A stretch of 64,000 bases of DNA from Solen grandis (GCA_021229015.1 CM037783.1:5589324-5653323); one strand, 5' to 3'. Shown: positions 36,937 through 47,610, numbered from the stretch's first letter. A program made the numbers and translations. Notes: generated by a model not told the origin, from the letters alone.

Positions 36937-37275
36937 TTTCCAGCACTGCAACATCAGATTTTGTGAAATTCACCAGACCTAAAAGGACAATAAAACAAAA
37001 AAATTTAATGGCTGCGAAACACAAATATATTAAAAACGCTTTGCAAAAATTCAAGGTCTGGAAATACCATCATCAAACTCTAAACAATATGAAATTTCAT
37101 TCTTTGTGGACACTGTGATTCACTGAATCATCTCCCTGAAAATATAGTGCATGCTGGCTCTTTTGAGGCATTCAAAATGCCTTAAAGAGCCACCGCCAAT
37201 AGTGCGGAGCTCTTCTTCCGTTGTGTAAAACCCAGTATTGGGATCTACAACGTATTTGTTTCAGATTCAGATTCA

Positions 37276-37535
37276 GACGTAAATATGTTGAGCAAGTTCC
37301 TCACATGCTTTCAAGTTTCATGGTCTAGACGAAAAGAAGCAAGACTTATCATCTCTAAAAGCCAAATAGAAAATCATGATATACAAATAATCATGCATAT
37401 GCACAATAAACTGCCACCAAACATTGTAGGAAATGGTCGTTCTTCGTAAACTCTATCAGGGATTGGAACAAACTGCAGCCGGATATAGCCTCAGCTGAGT
37501 CACTTGAGATATTCAAACTCATGTGACATCACTCA
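37276..37535 (+). mobile_element. 3' fragment of a second CR1-like LINE
   Basis: It encodes the family C-terminal motif SFFVNSIRDWNKLQPDIASA (about 37,435-37,500), ending in a stop at 37,525. Only about 250 bp remain, abutting the 3' tail of the plus-strand LINE. Confidence 0.7.
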
Positions 37536-37565
37536 CAAATTCCAAATTCTTGTTTTTACAGATAC

Positions 37566-38195
37566 TTACAGATGTCCTTCTGAAAGAAGGTCACTCTCTT
37601 GCAACCTGTTCTTGTCCATCTCTTTGCTTTCGTCACTTAATGTTTCCGTAAAACTTCCATGTATTACCAGAGGTTCCGTGTATATGTATTTAACTGGCTG
37701 TTTCACCAAAAATTTGTCAAGTCTTCTTTCAAATAATCTTGCTGACACAATTTCATTTGGCAGACTATTCCATATATCCACTACCCTATAACAAAGTGAG
37801 TTTTTCCGAATATCTAATCTTGTTCTCCTCTTTAACAGTTTATACTTGTGTCCCCTTGTGTTTTGATAATTATTAATTAATAACAACTCTGAGACTTTTG
37901 GATTGTAGTTACCCAGTAGAATTTTGTAGACTTCAATTAAGTTGCCTCTCAACCTTCTATATACTAAAGTTGGTAGCCCAATAGAACAGATCCTGTCCTC
38001 ATATGATAATTCCGATAGGCCTGGTATTTGTTTGGTAGCTCTCCTTTGAACGCTCTCTATCATATTTATGTGTTTTTTCAAATAAGGATTCCATACTGCA
38101 TTTGCATATTCCAAATGTGGTCGCACTAGTGCTGTAAATAGGTTTCTAAACATGTCCTTATGGATATAATCAAATGTTCTCCTAATTAATGACAC
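37566..38195 (-). pseudogene. RT thumb and C-terminal fragment
   Basis: 209 codons with the LINE C-terminal signature: LVRPHLEYANAVWNPYLKKH, IESVQRRATKQIPGL, LPTLVYRRLRGNLIEVYKIL and SLCYRVVDIWNSLPNEIV. No RNase H domain is visible. Confidence 0.85.
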
Positions 38196-38343
38196 CCACT
38201 ATTGAGTTTGCTTAATTTACTTTTTCCAAAATGTGTTTTTCACTGGTCAATTTATCATCTAACAATATTCCAATATCCTTCTCCTCAGTGCATTTAGTCA
38301 TGGCCTTTTACCAATTTAAATTTCAACTCTGTTTTTCCTACTC

Positions 38344-38592
38344 TCATTGTTTTACATTTTTTGGATGAAAACACAGTAACCATCTATTGAACCATATTTC
38401 TATCATAAATGTCTTAATACAATCATTTTTACATTTAATTTCTCTAAATATTTTTGTATCATCGGCAAAGAGAAAAATGTCTCTATTGTTTGAAATACTT
38501 GTGGGTAGATCATTTATGTAAAGGATGAAACACACAGGGCCAAGAACTGATCCCTGGGGAATCCCAGATGTTACATCATGAACATTCTCCAT
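38344..38592 (-). pseudogene. RT palm fragment
   Basis: Contains [20 protein letters not shown] and the catalytic FADDTKIF box. Ends at a stop after HPKNVKQ. The upstream palm (CDFMKAFDK) is in another frame near 38,700. Confidence 0.85.
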
Positions 38593-38833
38593 TCACTATT
38601 ACCCTCTGTCTCTTTTGAATAAAATGCCTCAATTCAGCCCATAAATGATTTACCAAAGTTATACATTCCTAATTTTTCTACTAATTTTCCATGACTTATT
38701 TATCAAATGCCTTCATGAAGTCACAATATGCCACATCCACTGCACCTCCATTGTCTATAATTTCCGTCCATTTATCTATTACCTTCATCATCTGTAGAAC
38801 TGTGGATCGTCCTGATATGAATCCCTATTGTTT

Positions 38834-40155
38834 TTAGCTCACCTGAGCCAGAGGCTCAAGGTGAGCTATTGTGACCGGTCTTCGTCCGTCGTCCGTCCGT
38901 CCGTCGTCCTGTCAACATTTGCTTCAAAACGACATCTCATCCTAAACCGCTAGGTCAAATTTTGATAAAACTTTACATGGATGTTCCTAGGGAGCTCCCC
39001 TATCAAAGTTGTTTCAAAGAATTGAATTCCATTTGGAATTCTGGTTGCCATGGCAACGAAAAAAAACTTAAAATGTCTTCTCTCCAAAACAACCAACTGA
39101 ATTTCAAAATGTGTTTGGCACAGATGTTCCTTTGGTAAGTGTCTACCAAGATTGTTCAAAATTATTTGGATCCGTAAAAAAACATGGCCGCCAGTGGCGT
39201 GGCTAGTTTTCCTTAGATTCCTATACTCAAATCTTAAAAAATCGTCTCCTCCAAAACTGCTGGCTGAATTTAAAAATGTTTTGGCACAGATACTCATTGA
39301 GTAAGTGTCTACCAAGATTGTTCAAATTATTTGGATCCATAAAAAAACGTGGCCGCCAGGGCGGGCTAGTTTTTCCTTATATAGTCTATAGTGAAAACTA
39401 AAAATCTTCTTATCCAAACACTGGCTTGATTTCAAATTGTTTTGGCACAGATGTTCCTTGATTAAATGTCTATCAAGACTGTTCAAATTATTGGATCCAT
39501 AAAAAAACATGGCCCCAGGGTCGGGGCTTATTTGCCTTATATGTATATAGAGAAACCTTTAAACAACATCTTCTCTGAAACCACTGGGACAGAATTTGAT
39601 TAAACTTGGCAGGGATGATCCATGGGTCAACCTTCACAAAGTTGCTAAAATAAACTTGATCATGTAAGAAACTCTGGTTGCCATGGCAACAAAAAGAAAA
39701 TAAAATATGAAAACTTTAAAAAATCATCTTCTTCAAAACTACTGGCCAGATTTTAAAATAAATTGGTACAGGTGTTCCTTGGGTCAACCTCTACCAAAGT
39801 TGCTAAAATTTTTCCGATCCGTAAAAAACATGGCCGCCAGGGGCGGGGCTTATTTGCCTTATATGTATATAGGGAAAACTTTAATCAACATTTCCTCTGA
39901 AACCACTGGAAAGAATTTGATTAAATTTGGCAGGAATGATCCTTGGGTCAACCTTCACAAAAGTTCCTAAAATAAACTTGATCCATATAGAACTCTTGTT
40001 GCCATGGCAACAAAAAGAAAAAAAATATGAAAACTTTAAAAATCATCTTCTTCAAAACTACTGGCCAGATTTTAAAATAAATTGGTACAGATGTTCCTTG
40101 GGTCAACCTATTTATCTCAGGTGAGCGATTTAGGGCCATCATGGGCCTCTTGTTT
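38834..40155 (+). mobile_element. Dual-hairpin repeat element E1 (TAGCTC...CTTGTTT)
   Basis: The insertion into the minus-strand LINE starts TTTTAGCTCACCTGAGCC and folds back at once: AGCTCACC-TGAGCC pairs with GGCTCA-(A)-GGTGAGCT, 38,836-38,867, followed by ATTG. The interior consists of about five diverged units of roughly 155-180 bp (AAACATGGCCGCCAGG, GGGGCTTATTTGCCTTATAT, CTTGGGTCAACCT). It ends in CTCAGGTGAGCGATT, a hairpin AGGGCCA-TCA-TGGGCCT (40,132-40,148, one mismatch) and CTTGTTT. No ORF. This type of repeat is, as I recall, abundant in bivalve genomes. Confidence 0.8.
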
Positions 40156-40896
40156 ACTAAACATATTATTTGTCTGCATATGATGTACAATTCTGTCCCA
40201 TACTATTTTTTCCATAACTTGCATACAATGCATGTAGGACTCACAGGTCTATAATTCCCTGCATATTTCCGATCTCCCTTTTTAAATATAGCCATAATAT
40301 TTGCACACTTCCATTCACCAGGCAGCTTCCCAGAATCCCATGAATTGCTGAAGATAATGGTATAGCTACTTCTTTTCCTAGTTCTTGTAAAACTCTTGGA
40401 TGTATACTATCAGGTCCTGGTGGCTTATTTATATTTAGTTCTCTCTTTTTTTTCTATAATTTTGCCCTAAAACTTATATATTTCAAAACTAGAATGTCCT
40501 CCTTGACTTGAATACAGTAGGTTGCATTTCAGTACTATCACAATCCACTGTAAAAACTGATGTGAAGAAGTTTGCTAGCACTTGGTCAATCATCAATGTA
40601 TAGATCTGACACTGATGTCTGAAAATTTGTCTTCCTTTGAACATAATTCAGAAGCATTTTGGGTTAGTTTTTTATTTACTTTCAATGTCTTTTTCCTGTT
40701 CTTTAGCCATCTTCCTAGTTATAGACCTTAGTTGGTTTCTCACATGGTTATATTCAATTTGAGCACTTTTATCATCATTTTAACAAATCTGTTCCAGAGC
40801 CTCTGCTTTTGTTGATCTTAACCTCATTTTTTTATTATCTGCTCTGTTCCAAATGCGTCTTGACTCTTGCACTTGGTACATATTCTTCTACAGCTT

Positions 40897-41223
40897 TCAG
40901 TAAAGTTTGTTTAAAAACTCGCATTGACCATTTATGTTCAGGTTTTTCAATTTACTATCCCAGTCAATGCTTATTGATTGTTTCATGGTATGCCAGTCTG
41001 TTTTATCATATTTATATATCACCTTTTCCCAGCCGGATCCATGCAAACATGATTGAAATAAGTAGCAGACAAAAGCATGATCACTCTTTCCTAGGGGTGC
41101 TTGCACCTGACTGTCTGTTATATTACCCTCCTCTGTACCAAAAACAAGATCTGTCAGTGATGGGTTATCCTCACCTCTTCTCCTTGTAACTTCCTGAATG
41201 TGTTGATACAAAAACAATCTCAA
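40897..41223 (-). pseudogene. LINE endonuclease C-terminus and linker fragment
   Basis: Carries DNPSLTDLVFGTEEGNI and PLGKSDHAFVCYLF (the conserved SDH of APE endonucleases), then a linker (WEKVIYKYDKTDW). Confidence 0.8.
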
Positions 41224-41475
41224 ACTATTTACAAAAATTCATATTCCAGTTCATCTGGCCCTTGGGAAGTACTAGGTCTGTCCCAATTTATGCCTGGGTA
41301 ATTAAAATCCCCATTTATTAATATGTTTATAGTTCAACTTTATCAGTGACTTTATAAGATCAGTGAGTTTCATACTATTTTCAAAACTTGAGTTTGGACT
41401 CCTGTATATAGCAGTATATAACAGTTTTTCCTTTTATTTATTTAACATTTCTTCAACACAGATGAATTCCAAGAA

Positions 41476-41492
41476 CCCCCCCCCCCCCCCCC
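41476..41492. repeat. Poly-C run
   Basis: 17 C in a row. Confidence 0.95.
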
Positions 41493-41779
41493 TATGTCTA
41501 ACTGTTTGAATGTTATATCCTGTTTGTAACGATGCACATTTTGCCAGTATATTCAATATATTAGATGTGGACAGTTAACTGAAGAAGATGGTCTACAAAA
41601 CTTGGCAATGGGTCTACTGGCATTAATTAGGCAAAGTGTAGTGGCCAGTGTGAAAATGGAAGTTTTACAAGATTACAAGAAATGACAGTTTATGATCAAT
41701 TCACTGGTAATAATTATGTTAACTTTCTCAATCCTAAAATCAATATTATTGACATTCTGGCTTTCTGGCGAAATAGATT

Positions 41780-42110
41780 TCATAGAGGTATATCATCTGC
41801 TTTGAGATAGGGAGGTCTTGTGTTCAAATCCCAATCAGGGTAACCACGGCAAACCAAAGATGACTAAATTGGTACTTGATGTACACTGCTTAGCTTTCAG
41901 CAAAATGGGTTTGCTATGGGAACTCGGAGTACTCAGTACTTGTTCTGCCCAGGAACTTTTCTCCTGTGTATTATTGCAATACATATGGCATGTAAAAGAA
42001 TCTAGGGGACTATTAGCTAAAAGAGCTAGGGTATTGCACCCAGATTCCCTTGTATCTAACCACTGTCTCATCTACCTGCTGTCTCTTCAGCAAAAAATTG
42101 CAAGTATCGA
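41780..42110 (+). mobile_element. tRNA-derived SINE
   Basis: The B-box TTGTGTTCAAATCCC (41,818-41,832) is followed by the body AATCAGGGTAACCACGGCAA, ACTAAATTGGTACTTGATGT, and a 3' part with CTAGGGTATTGCACCCAGAT. The A-box end (GAGATAGGGAGG) is degraded. Its open plus frame has no coding significance. Confidence 0.7.
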
Positions 42111-42467
42111 TGATTTTTTTACCTCTGTGTCCTGCATCCTGGATGCAGTGTTTTCACTGTGGATGCAATGTTTTGATTTCAAGCATCCACGGGATGCATA
42201 AAATATATGAAAACTGCTATTAAAGCTAAAGTAGGATGCATACTTTCCATTTTTGGAGTCATAATTTTTTAGCCTAGCAAATCCTTGGACTCTATCAACA
42301 GATATTGTAGAAAAACCACTGAAGTATACTCGTTTATGACTCTCATGGTCTAGCTCAGCATTTTGTAAGCAGATTTAATTGAACAAGGAGAAAAAGTTTA
42401 TTGCCATAATCTCTGAGCCAAGAACATAAGTAAGAAAACCTGTGTCTAACATTTGGTTACTTTCCAG

Positions 42468-42616
42468 GCCCTTATGGAGGAGGCCTCTGCCCAGATATCC
42501 ACTCTACTTTAAAGGTGATCCCAAACATAGGATATATCTACCTCTGTTCTGGATGAAAATGATGAAGCCTGCACATGAAGTCCCACCTGACCATGTTCAT
42601 TCTTAATTCATCCTGA
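42468..42616 (+). CDS. MRPL23: Mitochondrial ribosomal protein L23 (uL23m), N-terminal exon, with 1-base frameshift
   Basis: The exon follows acceptor TACTTTCCAG and ends at donor CTGA|GTAAGT. After one leading base it reads PLPRYPLYFKGDPKHRIYL, LPLFWMKMMKPAHEVPPDHV, aligning with the family N-terminus (human YPLYRLGGPQLRVF...). The frame then hits a TAA (CAT TCT TAA). With one more T at 42,599-42,602 it would read VHFLIHPE and join the next exon in phase, matching human VQFRIPMEM. So one base appears missing, either a real mutation or an assembly slip. The product is a large-subunit protein that binds near the exit tunnel of the mitochondrial ribosome. An upstream exon with the start codon must exist (the exon begins inside a codon) but I could not find it. 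Confidence 0.85.
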
Positions 42617-42649
42617 GTAAGTATGAATTGTTTAAAAATAGATAGTTTA

Positions 42650-42745
42650 TTCAGTATGACTATGCTACAATATAATAATTTTACAGATAATTAAGGTAGT
42701 GTTTCTCAGTTAAGCGATTTCAGGGCCACCATGGCCCTTTTATTC
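42650..42745 (+). mobile_element. 3' terminal fragment of a dual-hairpin element (E-family)
   Basis: TTTATTCAGTATGACTATG is followed by GTTTCTCAGTTAAGCGATTT and a perfect hairpin AGGGCCA-CCA-TGGCCCT (42,722-42,738). It matches the 3' end of the element at 42,995-43,858. It lies 33 bp after an MRPL23 splice donor. Confidence 0.7.
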
Positions 42746-42994
42746 ATACAATGTACTTCTTTTTACAAAAAAATTACTGATTATCTCTCAAAGTACAAGT
42801 TAAAATTTACTGACATTTTTCTCTAGACAGCGCCATGTTGTAAAAAACATCCAACATTTGATGTTGTCATACATGACGTCACAGTATCAAAGTTTTCTCA
42901 AAACAAAAGTGATTAAGAAAAACAACATTGCCTGAACTTTAAAATGATGTAAAATGTATAGTCATTTTGATTTATAGTGATATAGTGCTCTATG

Positions 42995-43858
42995 TGCTCA
43001 GGTGAGCTTTTAGGATCAATGGCTGTCCGTCGTCCGTCCATCATCCACAACTGTTTCCAATGACATATCCTCTGAAACCAACAGGCCAAATTCGATAAAA
43101 CTTGCCTATGATGTTCCTTGCATGAAGCTCTACCAAAGTGGTTCACAAGGCCTGGAGCTTAGATATTAATTGGTGTTTGGAATTGTCTAGTGGACCACTA
43201 TCAAGTTTGTTCAAATTATGAACCTGGGGTCAAAATTGGACCCGCCCCAGGGGTCACTAGATTTTAAATAGACTTATGTAGGAAAAACTAGAAAAATCTT
43301 GTCAGAAACCACAAGGATGGAGCTTAGATATTTGGTGTGTGGCATTGTCTAGTGGACCACTACCAAGTTTGTTAAAATCATGGCCCTGGGGTCAAAATTG
43401 GCCCCGCCCAAGGGGTCACTTGATTTTTAATGACTTATATAGGAAAAACTAGAAAAATCATCTTTTCAGAAACCACAAGGCCTGGCGCTTAGATATTTGG
43501 TGTGTGGCATTGTCTAGTGGATCAATACCAAGTTTGTTCAAATCATGACCCTGGGGTCAAAATTTGCCCCGCCTCAGGGGTCACTACATTGTACATAGAC
43601 TTTCATAGGATAAACTAGAAAAATCTTCTTGTAAGAAACCACAAGGCCTAGAGTATAAATATTTAGTGTGTAACATAGCCTAGTAGACCCGTAAGACCTC
43701 TACCAAGTTTGTTCAAATCATGGCCCTGGGGTCACAATTTGCCCTGCCCTAGGGGTCACTTCTGCATGGTTTATGTATTCAGTATGACTCTTATAGAGTC
43801 AATGAAGGCAATGTTTCTCAGGTGAGCGATTCAGGGCCATCTTGGCCCTCTCGTTTGT
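42995..43858 (+). mobile_element. Dual-hairpin repeat element E2
   Basis: It starts GCTCAGGTGAGCTTTTAGG with GTCCGTCGTCCGTCC (5' hairpin degraded). The interior has four units of about 165 bp (GTCTAGTGGACCACTA near 43,187, 43,356, 43,512 and 43,679; CCTGGGGTCAAAATTGG; CCCAGGGGTCACT). It ends in TCTCAGGTGAGCGATTC, a perfect hairpin AGGGCCA-TCT-TGGCCCT (43,833-43,849) and CTCGTTT. It lies in an MRPL23 intron. Confidence 0.8.
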
Positions 43859-44308
43859 ATTTGCACTACATAGCTTTGAAAGTGTAATAATTTTATGAAA
43901 CACCCTGTATGTAGTGATTTATGACACACCTTTCGTGCCCAACCAATTTTATGGGAACAATTGTAGTCATGTGATCAAGCTTGCTTAGTAAAGAGGTCAA
44001 GGTCACACTTAGGAGTTGAAGGTCAAAAATAGTACCTAGACCTTGTCTGTGGCTCTTAGCATAGCATTGAAAATAAATTGATGCACTTGTATAGCATGAC
44101 GGGAAACTTATCAGCCTCATAACCCAGGTTGAATTACAGGTGATAAATTATCATCACCAAATCCAGCAGATAAAGAGTGGGTATACACAAAATATGTTCA
44201 CTGACTCTATATTGATATAGCATGTTCCCTCTTAGTGTGACTTTCACCAGAGTTGGTACTCAACCTTCTCTACCTATTATGGCATTATTGTTATTTTTTA
44301 TCTTTCAG

Positions 44309-44391
44309 AATGAGCAAATATGATGTTAAACAATACCTGGAGAAAATCTACAATGTTAAAGTCCTGCAAGTTAGAACATCAGTAATAAAAG
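44309..44391 (+). CDS. MRPL23: MRPL23, second recognised exon
   Basis: Acceptor TATCTTTCAG, donor AAAAG|GTATGA. The first base completes the codon split by the previous intron; then come 27 codons: MSKYDVKQYLEKIYNVKVLQ, VRTSVIK, plus one base of the next codon. This is the most conserved part of the family (human [25 protein letters not shown]): the start of the L23 fold that contacts rRNA. The phase (1 base carried over) matches the next exon exactly. Confidence 0.93.
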
Positions 44392-44692
44392 GTATGAAAC
44401 TGAGTCAGCAAATTAGGCTTAAACCAAGTTTTAAATATTATAGGTTAGAAAAATACATTATTCAGCACTACATTTCTTAAGATTATGTTATTACATATTA
44501 TAATATAAAAATTGGCAAATTATACTATTTTATCATGTGATACTTCAGTTTAACCAAGTAAGACCAGCAAAACTAAAAAAAAGTCTGTCTGCTTACAATG
44601 TGTTTCATAGCATCAGCATCTTTTGCAATGATATTATTTATAATAAGTAGTTAACACAAAAAATTGATAAGCCACTTACAAAAGTTCCCCAT

Positions 44693-45482
44693 TTTTAGCT
44701 CGACTTTTCGAAGAATATGAGAGCTATTGTAGTCGCCCTTGCGTTGGCGTTGCAGCTTTTGGTTAAAGTTTTGCGTGCAAGTTACTATCAACCTTATATC
44801 TCAATAACCATTTATGGTATTGACTAAAAAGTTTATAAATATGTTCAGGGGCATCAGACAACCAAGGTAGATAACTCTTGATGGAATATATTACAAATTA
44901 TGGCCCCTTTTTAACTTAGAAATTTTGGTTAAAGTTTTGCATGCAGGTACTTCATGCTATATCTAGATCCAGCATGGATTGTTTTAAACATCTTTAATAT
45001 GTTAAGGGGTATCATACTTTCATGGTAGATAACTCTCGATGGAATATGTTACAAATTATTGCCCCTTTTTAACTTAGAATTTTGGTTAAATTTTTGCATT
45101 CAAGCTACTATCCAGCTTATATCTCAGAAATTGCTTGTTGAATTGACTAGAAAGTTAAGGAGTGTCTTCAGGGGCATCAGAAAACTATGGAGGATAACTT
45201 TTGGACTGAATTTTATACAAATTATGGCCCTTTTCTAACTTGGATTTTTGGTTAAAGTTTTGCATGCACAGTGTTATTGTGCTTATGTCTCAGTAATTAG
45301 GCATGGAATTGATTTTAGACATCATAAAACTATTAAGGGGTATCAGACTATCAAGGTATATCATTTTTGACTATTATTATGTACAGGGTATGTGAAGGGC
45401 AAGAATTGAAATAGATTTCATTTGATTTACCAACAAGCATTTTGAATAGTCGAGCGTGCTGTCCTCTGACAGCTCTTGTTTA
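44693..45482 (+). mobile_element. Dual-hairpin repeat element E3
   Basis: It starts TTTTTAGCTCGACTTTTCGA and folds back as AGCTC...GAGCTATTG. Four internal units of about 150-170 bp share TTTTGGTTAAAGTTTTGCAT and TACAAATTATGGCCCCTTTT (starts near 44,757, 44,926, 45,079 and 45,248). It ends in a perfect hairpin GCTGTC-CTCT-GACAGC (45,458-45,473) plus TCTTGTTT. Its interior is unrelated to E1, but the ends have the same design. It lies in an MRPL23 intron. Confidence 0.8.
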
Positions 45483-45994
45483 CATTCAGATATAGTTAAA
45501 TACACTTCTTGGCTTAGTTTTATTTAAACTAATGTAAATGTAATTGTATTTCATAATAAAAGTATAACAGTAAAGTAATGGGGTTGGGACGGCATATAGA
45601 TTTACCTTTGTCTGTCAGTCCCTCTATTTGTTACAGTCTTCTGTTAGGCATACCTCTAAAAGTTAAGTATGTTAACCACAGTCATAAAACATTATAGGAA
45701 TGTCCTCCAGCATGGGAAGTTTTGCACCTGAGGTTTCATTTCAAATCTTTTCAAATTGGGTCACAGCAGAGTTATGACCCAAACTTTGCAAATAATGTGA
45801 AATTGTGATATGGCACCTGATGTTGTCCATATTTCTAGACTATTTGAGACATATAGGAATGGTTACTAACATGTGGAAGTTGTGCTGCTGTTGTTCTGAA
45901 ATCCATTGAGTCATGGCCCTTAACATTTTGAAAAACATGTTACTGTGCATTTTGATATAGATCATTTGAACTTTTTACTTTGATCCTGGGACAA

Positions 45995-46310
45995 GTCCCA
46001 GTGGCCATGTAGTTAGAGCTTCTGCCCCGGAATCAGGTGGTCATGGATTCAATTCCAGGCTGGGACATATCAAAGTCATAAAAAATGGTACTGGTATAGC
46101 TCCCTTGCTTGGCACTCAGCATACAAATGTAGTTCCAGAACAGGTTCTGCATGGTATCAAGATAATGTGACTTGGTGTTTTATCATGTCACATGTCTACT
46201 GCGTGATACTACAGTGTGGCAGCACTATATCTGTCTCAGGTAGGCATAGTCTCCAAATAACTGAAATACTATTGATTGGATGTTTAGCCTAACAAACCAT
46301 ATCAAACTAA
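45995..46310 (+). mobile_element. tRNA-derived SINE (full-length copy)
   Basis: A-box region AGTGGCCATGTAGTTAGAGC (46,000-46,019); B-box TGGATTCAATTCCAGGC (about 46,043-46,059). The body holds AAAAAATGGTACTGGTATAG, CTTGGCACTCAGCAT and GATACTACAGTGTGGCAGCA. The 3' part is CTCCAAATAACTGAAATACT. The terminal TGATTGGATGTTTAGCCTAA replaces a poly-A tail. It lies in an MRPL23 intron. Confidence 0.8.
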
Positions 46311-46516
46311 ACCTTGATCCAGGGGTTTTGGCTAGGAATTCTTTTAGACAGCAAAAGTCAGCAAAACTATGTCCCCTGTCTACAAGTGGGGGTATCTGTC
46401 CAGTAGACACATTCCGAGAGTCACTCTGTAAATATCATCTCTGAATGGCAATGGATGAAAGTGATATCGCTTATTCCAAGTAGTTTAATTTGTACAGCTT
46501 TAATTTCTATTCACAG

Positions 46517-46626
46517 ATAGAACAAAACCTAAAGAAAACAACGATTTTTCCAAAGATACAAATATTGAAAAAGATTTAACAAAGACTTGGGATGAGGTGG
46601 AGGAGAAGATTGCTTATGTGCAGTTG
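46517..46626 (+). CDS. MRPL23: MRPL23, third recognised exon
   Basis: Acceptor TTCTATTCACAG, donor CAGTTG|GTATGT. It reads DRTKPKENNDFSKD, NIEKDLTKTWDEVEEKIAYV, QL, with the first codon split across the intron. It carries the variable loop and then the IAYVQL strand conserved in metazoan uL23m (human VAYVQL). The intron before it holds an 0.8-kb dual-hairpin element and a SINE. Confidence 0.92.
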
Positions 46627-46769
46627 GTATGTATGGGGACATTTTATGTTTATACTACATTTCACTGTCCTCTACTTTTGGATTTTGTCTCAAATTAAAC
46701 AACTTTCAAAATATGGATGTTTTATTATTCCCTAAATTAGATAAGAATAAAGTATATAGAGGAGGTATA

Positions 46770-47135
46770 TAGGAGTCAGTCAGTTGGTTGTCAGTTTGAT
46801 GGTTAGTTTATTTGTCCATCTGTGGCAAAAATCTTATGATGCAAACTACTTCTACATTACTTTACCAATTGAGACGAGTTTTGCATATGCATTTATTATG
46901 GTGTGTTGATGTGGGTAGTATAAATTTATGTGTGCCTCATCCAAAGAATGAGAGAGTTATGGCCCCTGAATTGATTTAAATCTTGTGATGCTTACTATTA
47001 CATTACTTCAAATTCAGCACAAATTTTGCATGTGCATTTATTATGATGTGTAAATATATATAATATAAATTTTATGTGCGTCTTCTAAAGAAAGGATCAT
47101 GTCCACTAACTTGACTTTAAAAATCTTTTACAGAT
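46770..47135 (+). repeat. Dispersed repeat with about 130-bp internal units
   Basis: AGTCAGTCAGTTGGTTGTCA start, then two diverged copies of AATCTTATGATGCAAACTAC...TTTTGCATATGCATTTATTA...GAGAGTTATGGCCCCTG. A family similar to the E elements in style, but without clear terminal hairpins. A related remnant lies at 45,580-45,990. Both are in an MRPL23 intron. Confidence 0.45.
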
Positions 47136-47477
47136 CTTGTTCTATGAAATAGCCACATGGTATCACCGTCAGTGATAGTTCTAGGTTTAATTAATTTTCA
47201 ACTCATCTTTTGTAATCAGCCTGTGTTTGTCGTCGTCAAAAATCTTTCCCTCTGAAAATTTCTTCAAATTAATGCAATGCTGTTTACTCTAGGCTTTCTC
47301 TTTCCCTTATGTAAAAAAAATGGCGGTATTTTCCCCTAAATATGGTATTAAGGTACCTTTCCTCATCATCTGAAAAAAGGCCAATGTACTTTTTCCCTGA
47401 TTTAAAGCAAATTGTGGCATAACTAAAAAAAACAACAACAAGCTGTAGTTACTTCATAGTAATTATTTATAAACCAC

Positions 47478-47610
47478 CATTCCCGGTGGCCGAGTAGTTA
47501 GTGTGTAGGCCTTAGGAGTGGGAGGTTGTAGGTTCAATCCCTGACCACTACATTCCAAAGTGACTGAAATACTGTCAGTGGGTAATTAAAACCAAAAACA
47601 AACACAAACA
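47478..47610 (+). mobile_element. Short SINE derivative (head joined to tail)
   Basis: A-box GGTGGCCGAGTAGTTAGTG, B-box TAGGTTCAATCCCTGACC, then directly GTGACTGAAATACTGTCAGT and an A/C-rich end. It has the same head and 3' end as the neighbouring SINEs, but lacks their roughly 180-bp body. Confidence 0.7.

Larger units (their letters stand above)
34470..37275 (+). mobile_element. Degraded APE/RT non-LTR retrotransposon (CR1/jockey-like)
   Basis: A 5'-truncated LINE. It starts in the endonuclease domain (MTINCRSIKDKKQEF), shows a deletion of about 25 codons there, continues through the endonuclease and reverse transcriptase, and ends in a decayed C-terminus. The 3' end is a short repeated tail (TTCAGATTCAGATTCAG, 37,257-37,273). 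Frameshifts lie in A-runs near 35,146 and 35,290 and just after 36,930. Domain order (endonuclease, then RT, no RNase H seen) and motifs fit the CR1/jockey group; exact clade not determined. Intron location relative to the downstream MRPL23 gene is possible, as that gene's exon 1 was not found. Confidence 0.9.
37566..41440 (-). mobile_element. Degraded CR1-like LINE split by an inserted hairpin-ended element
   Basis: Read on the minus strand: endonuclease remnants (YRSPNSSFEN-like near 41,390; GDFNYPGINWDR-like near 41,300; PLGKSDHAFVCYLF near 41,080). RT fragments follow (PGPDSIHPRVLQELGKE near 40,420; KKGDRKYAGNYRPVS near 40,270). An insertion of about 1.3 kb lies at 38,834-40,155, then come the remaining RT motifs: [31 protein letters not shown]. 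The C-terminal part is in frame at 38,195-37,566. Several frameshifts and stops make it inactive. Confidence 0.88.

Noticed and set aside
41818..42201. 127-codon plus frame
   Set aside because: Lies inside a tRNA-derived SINE.
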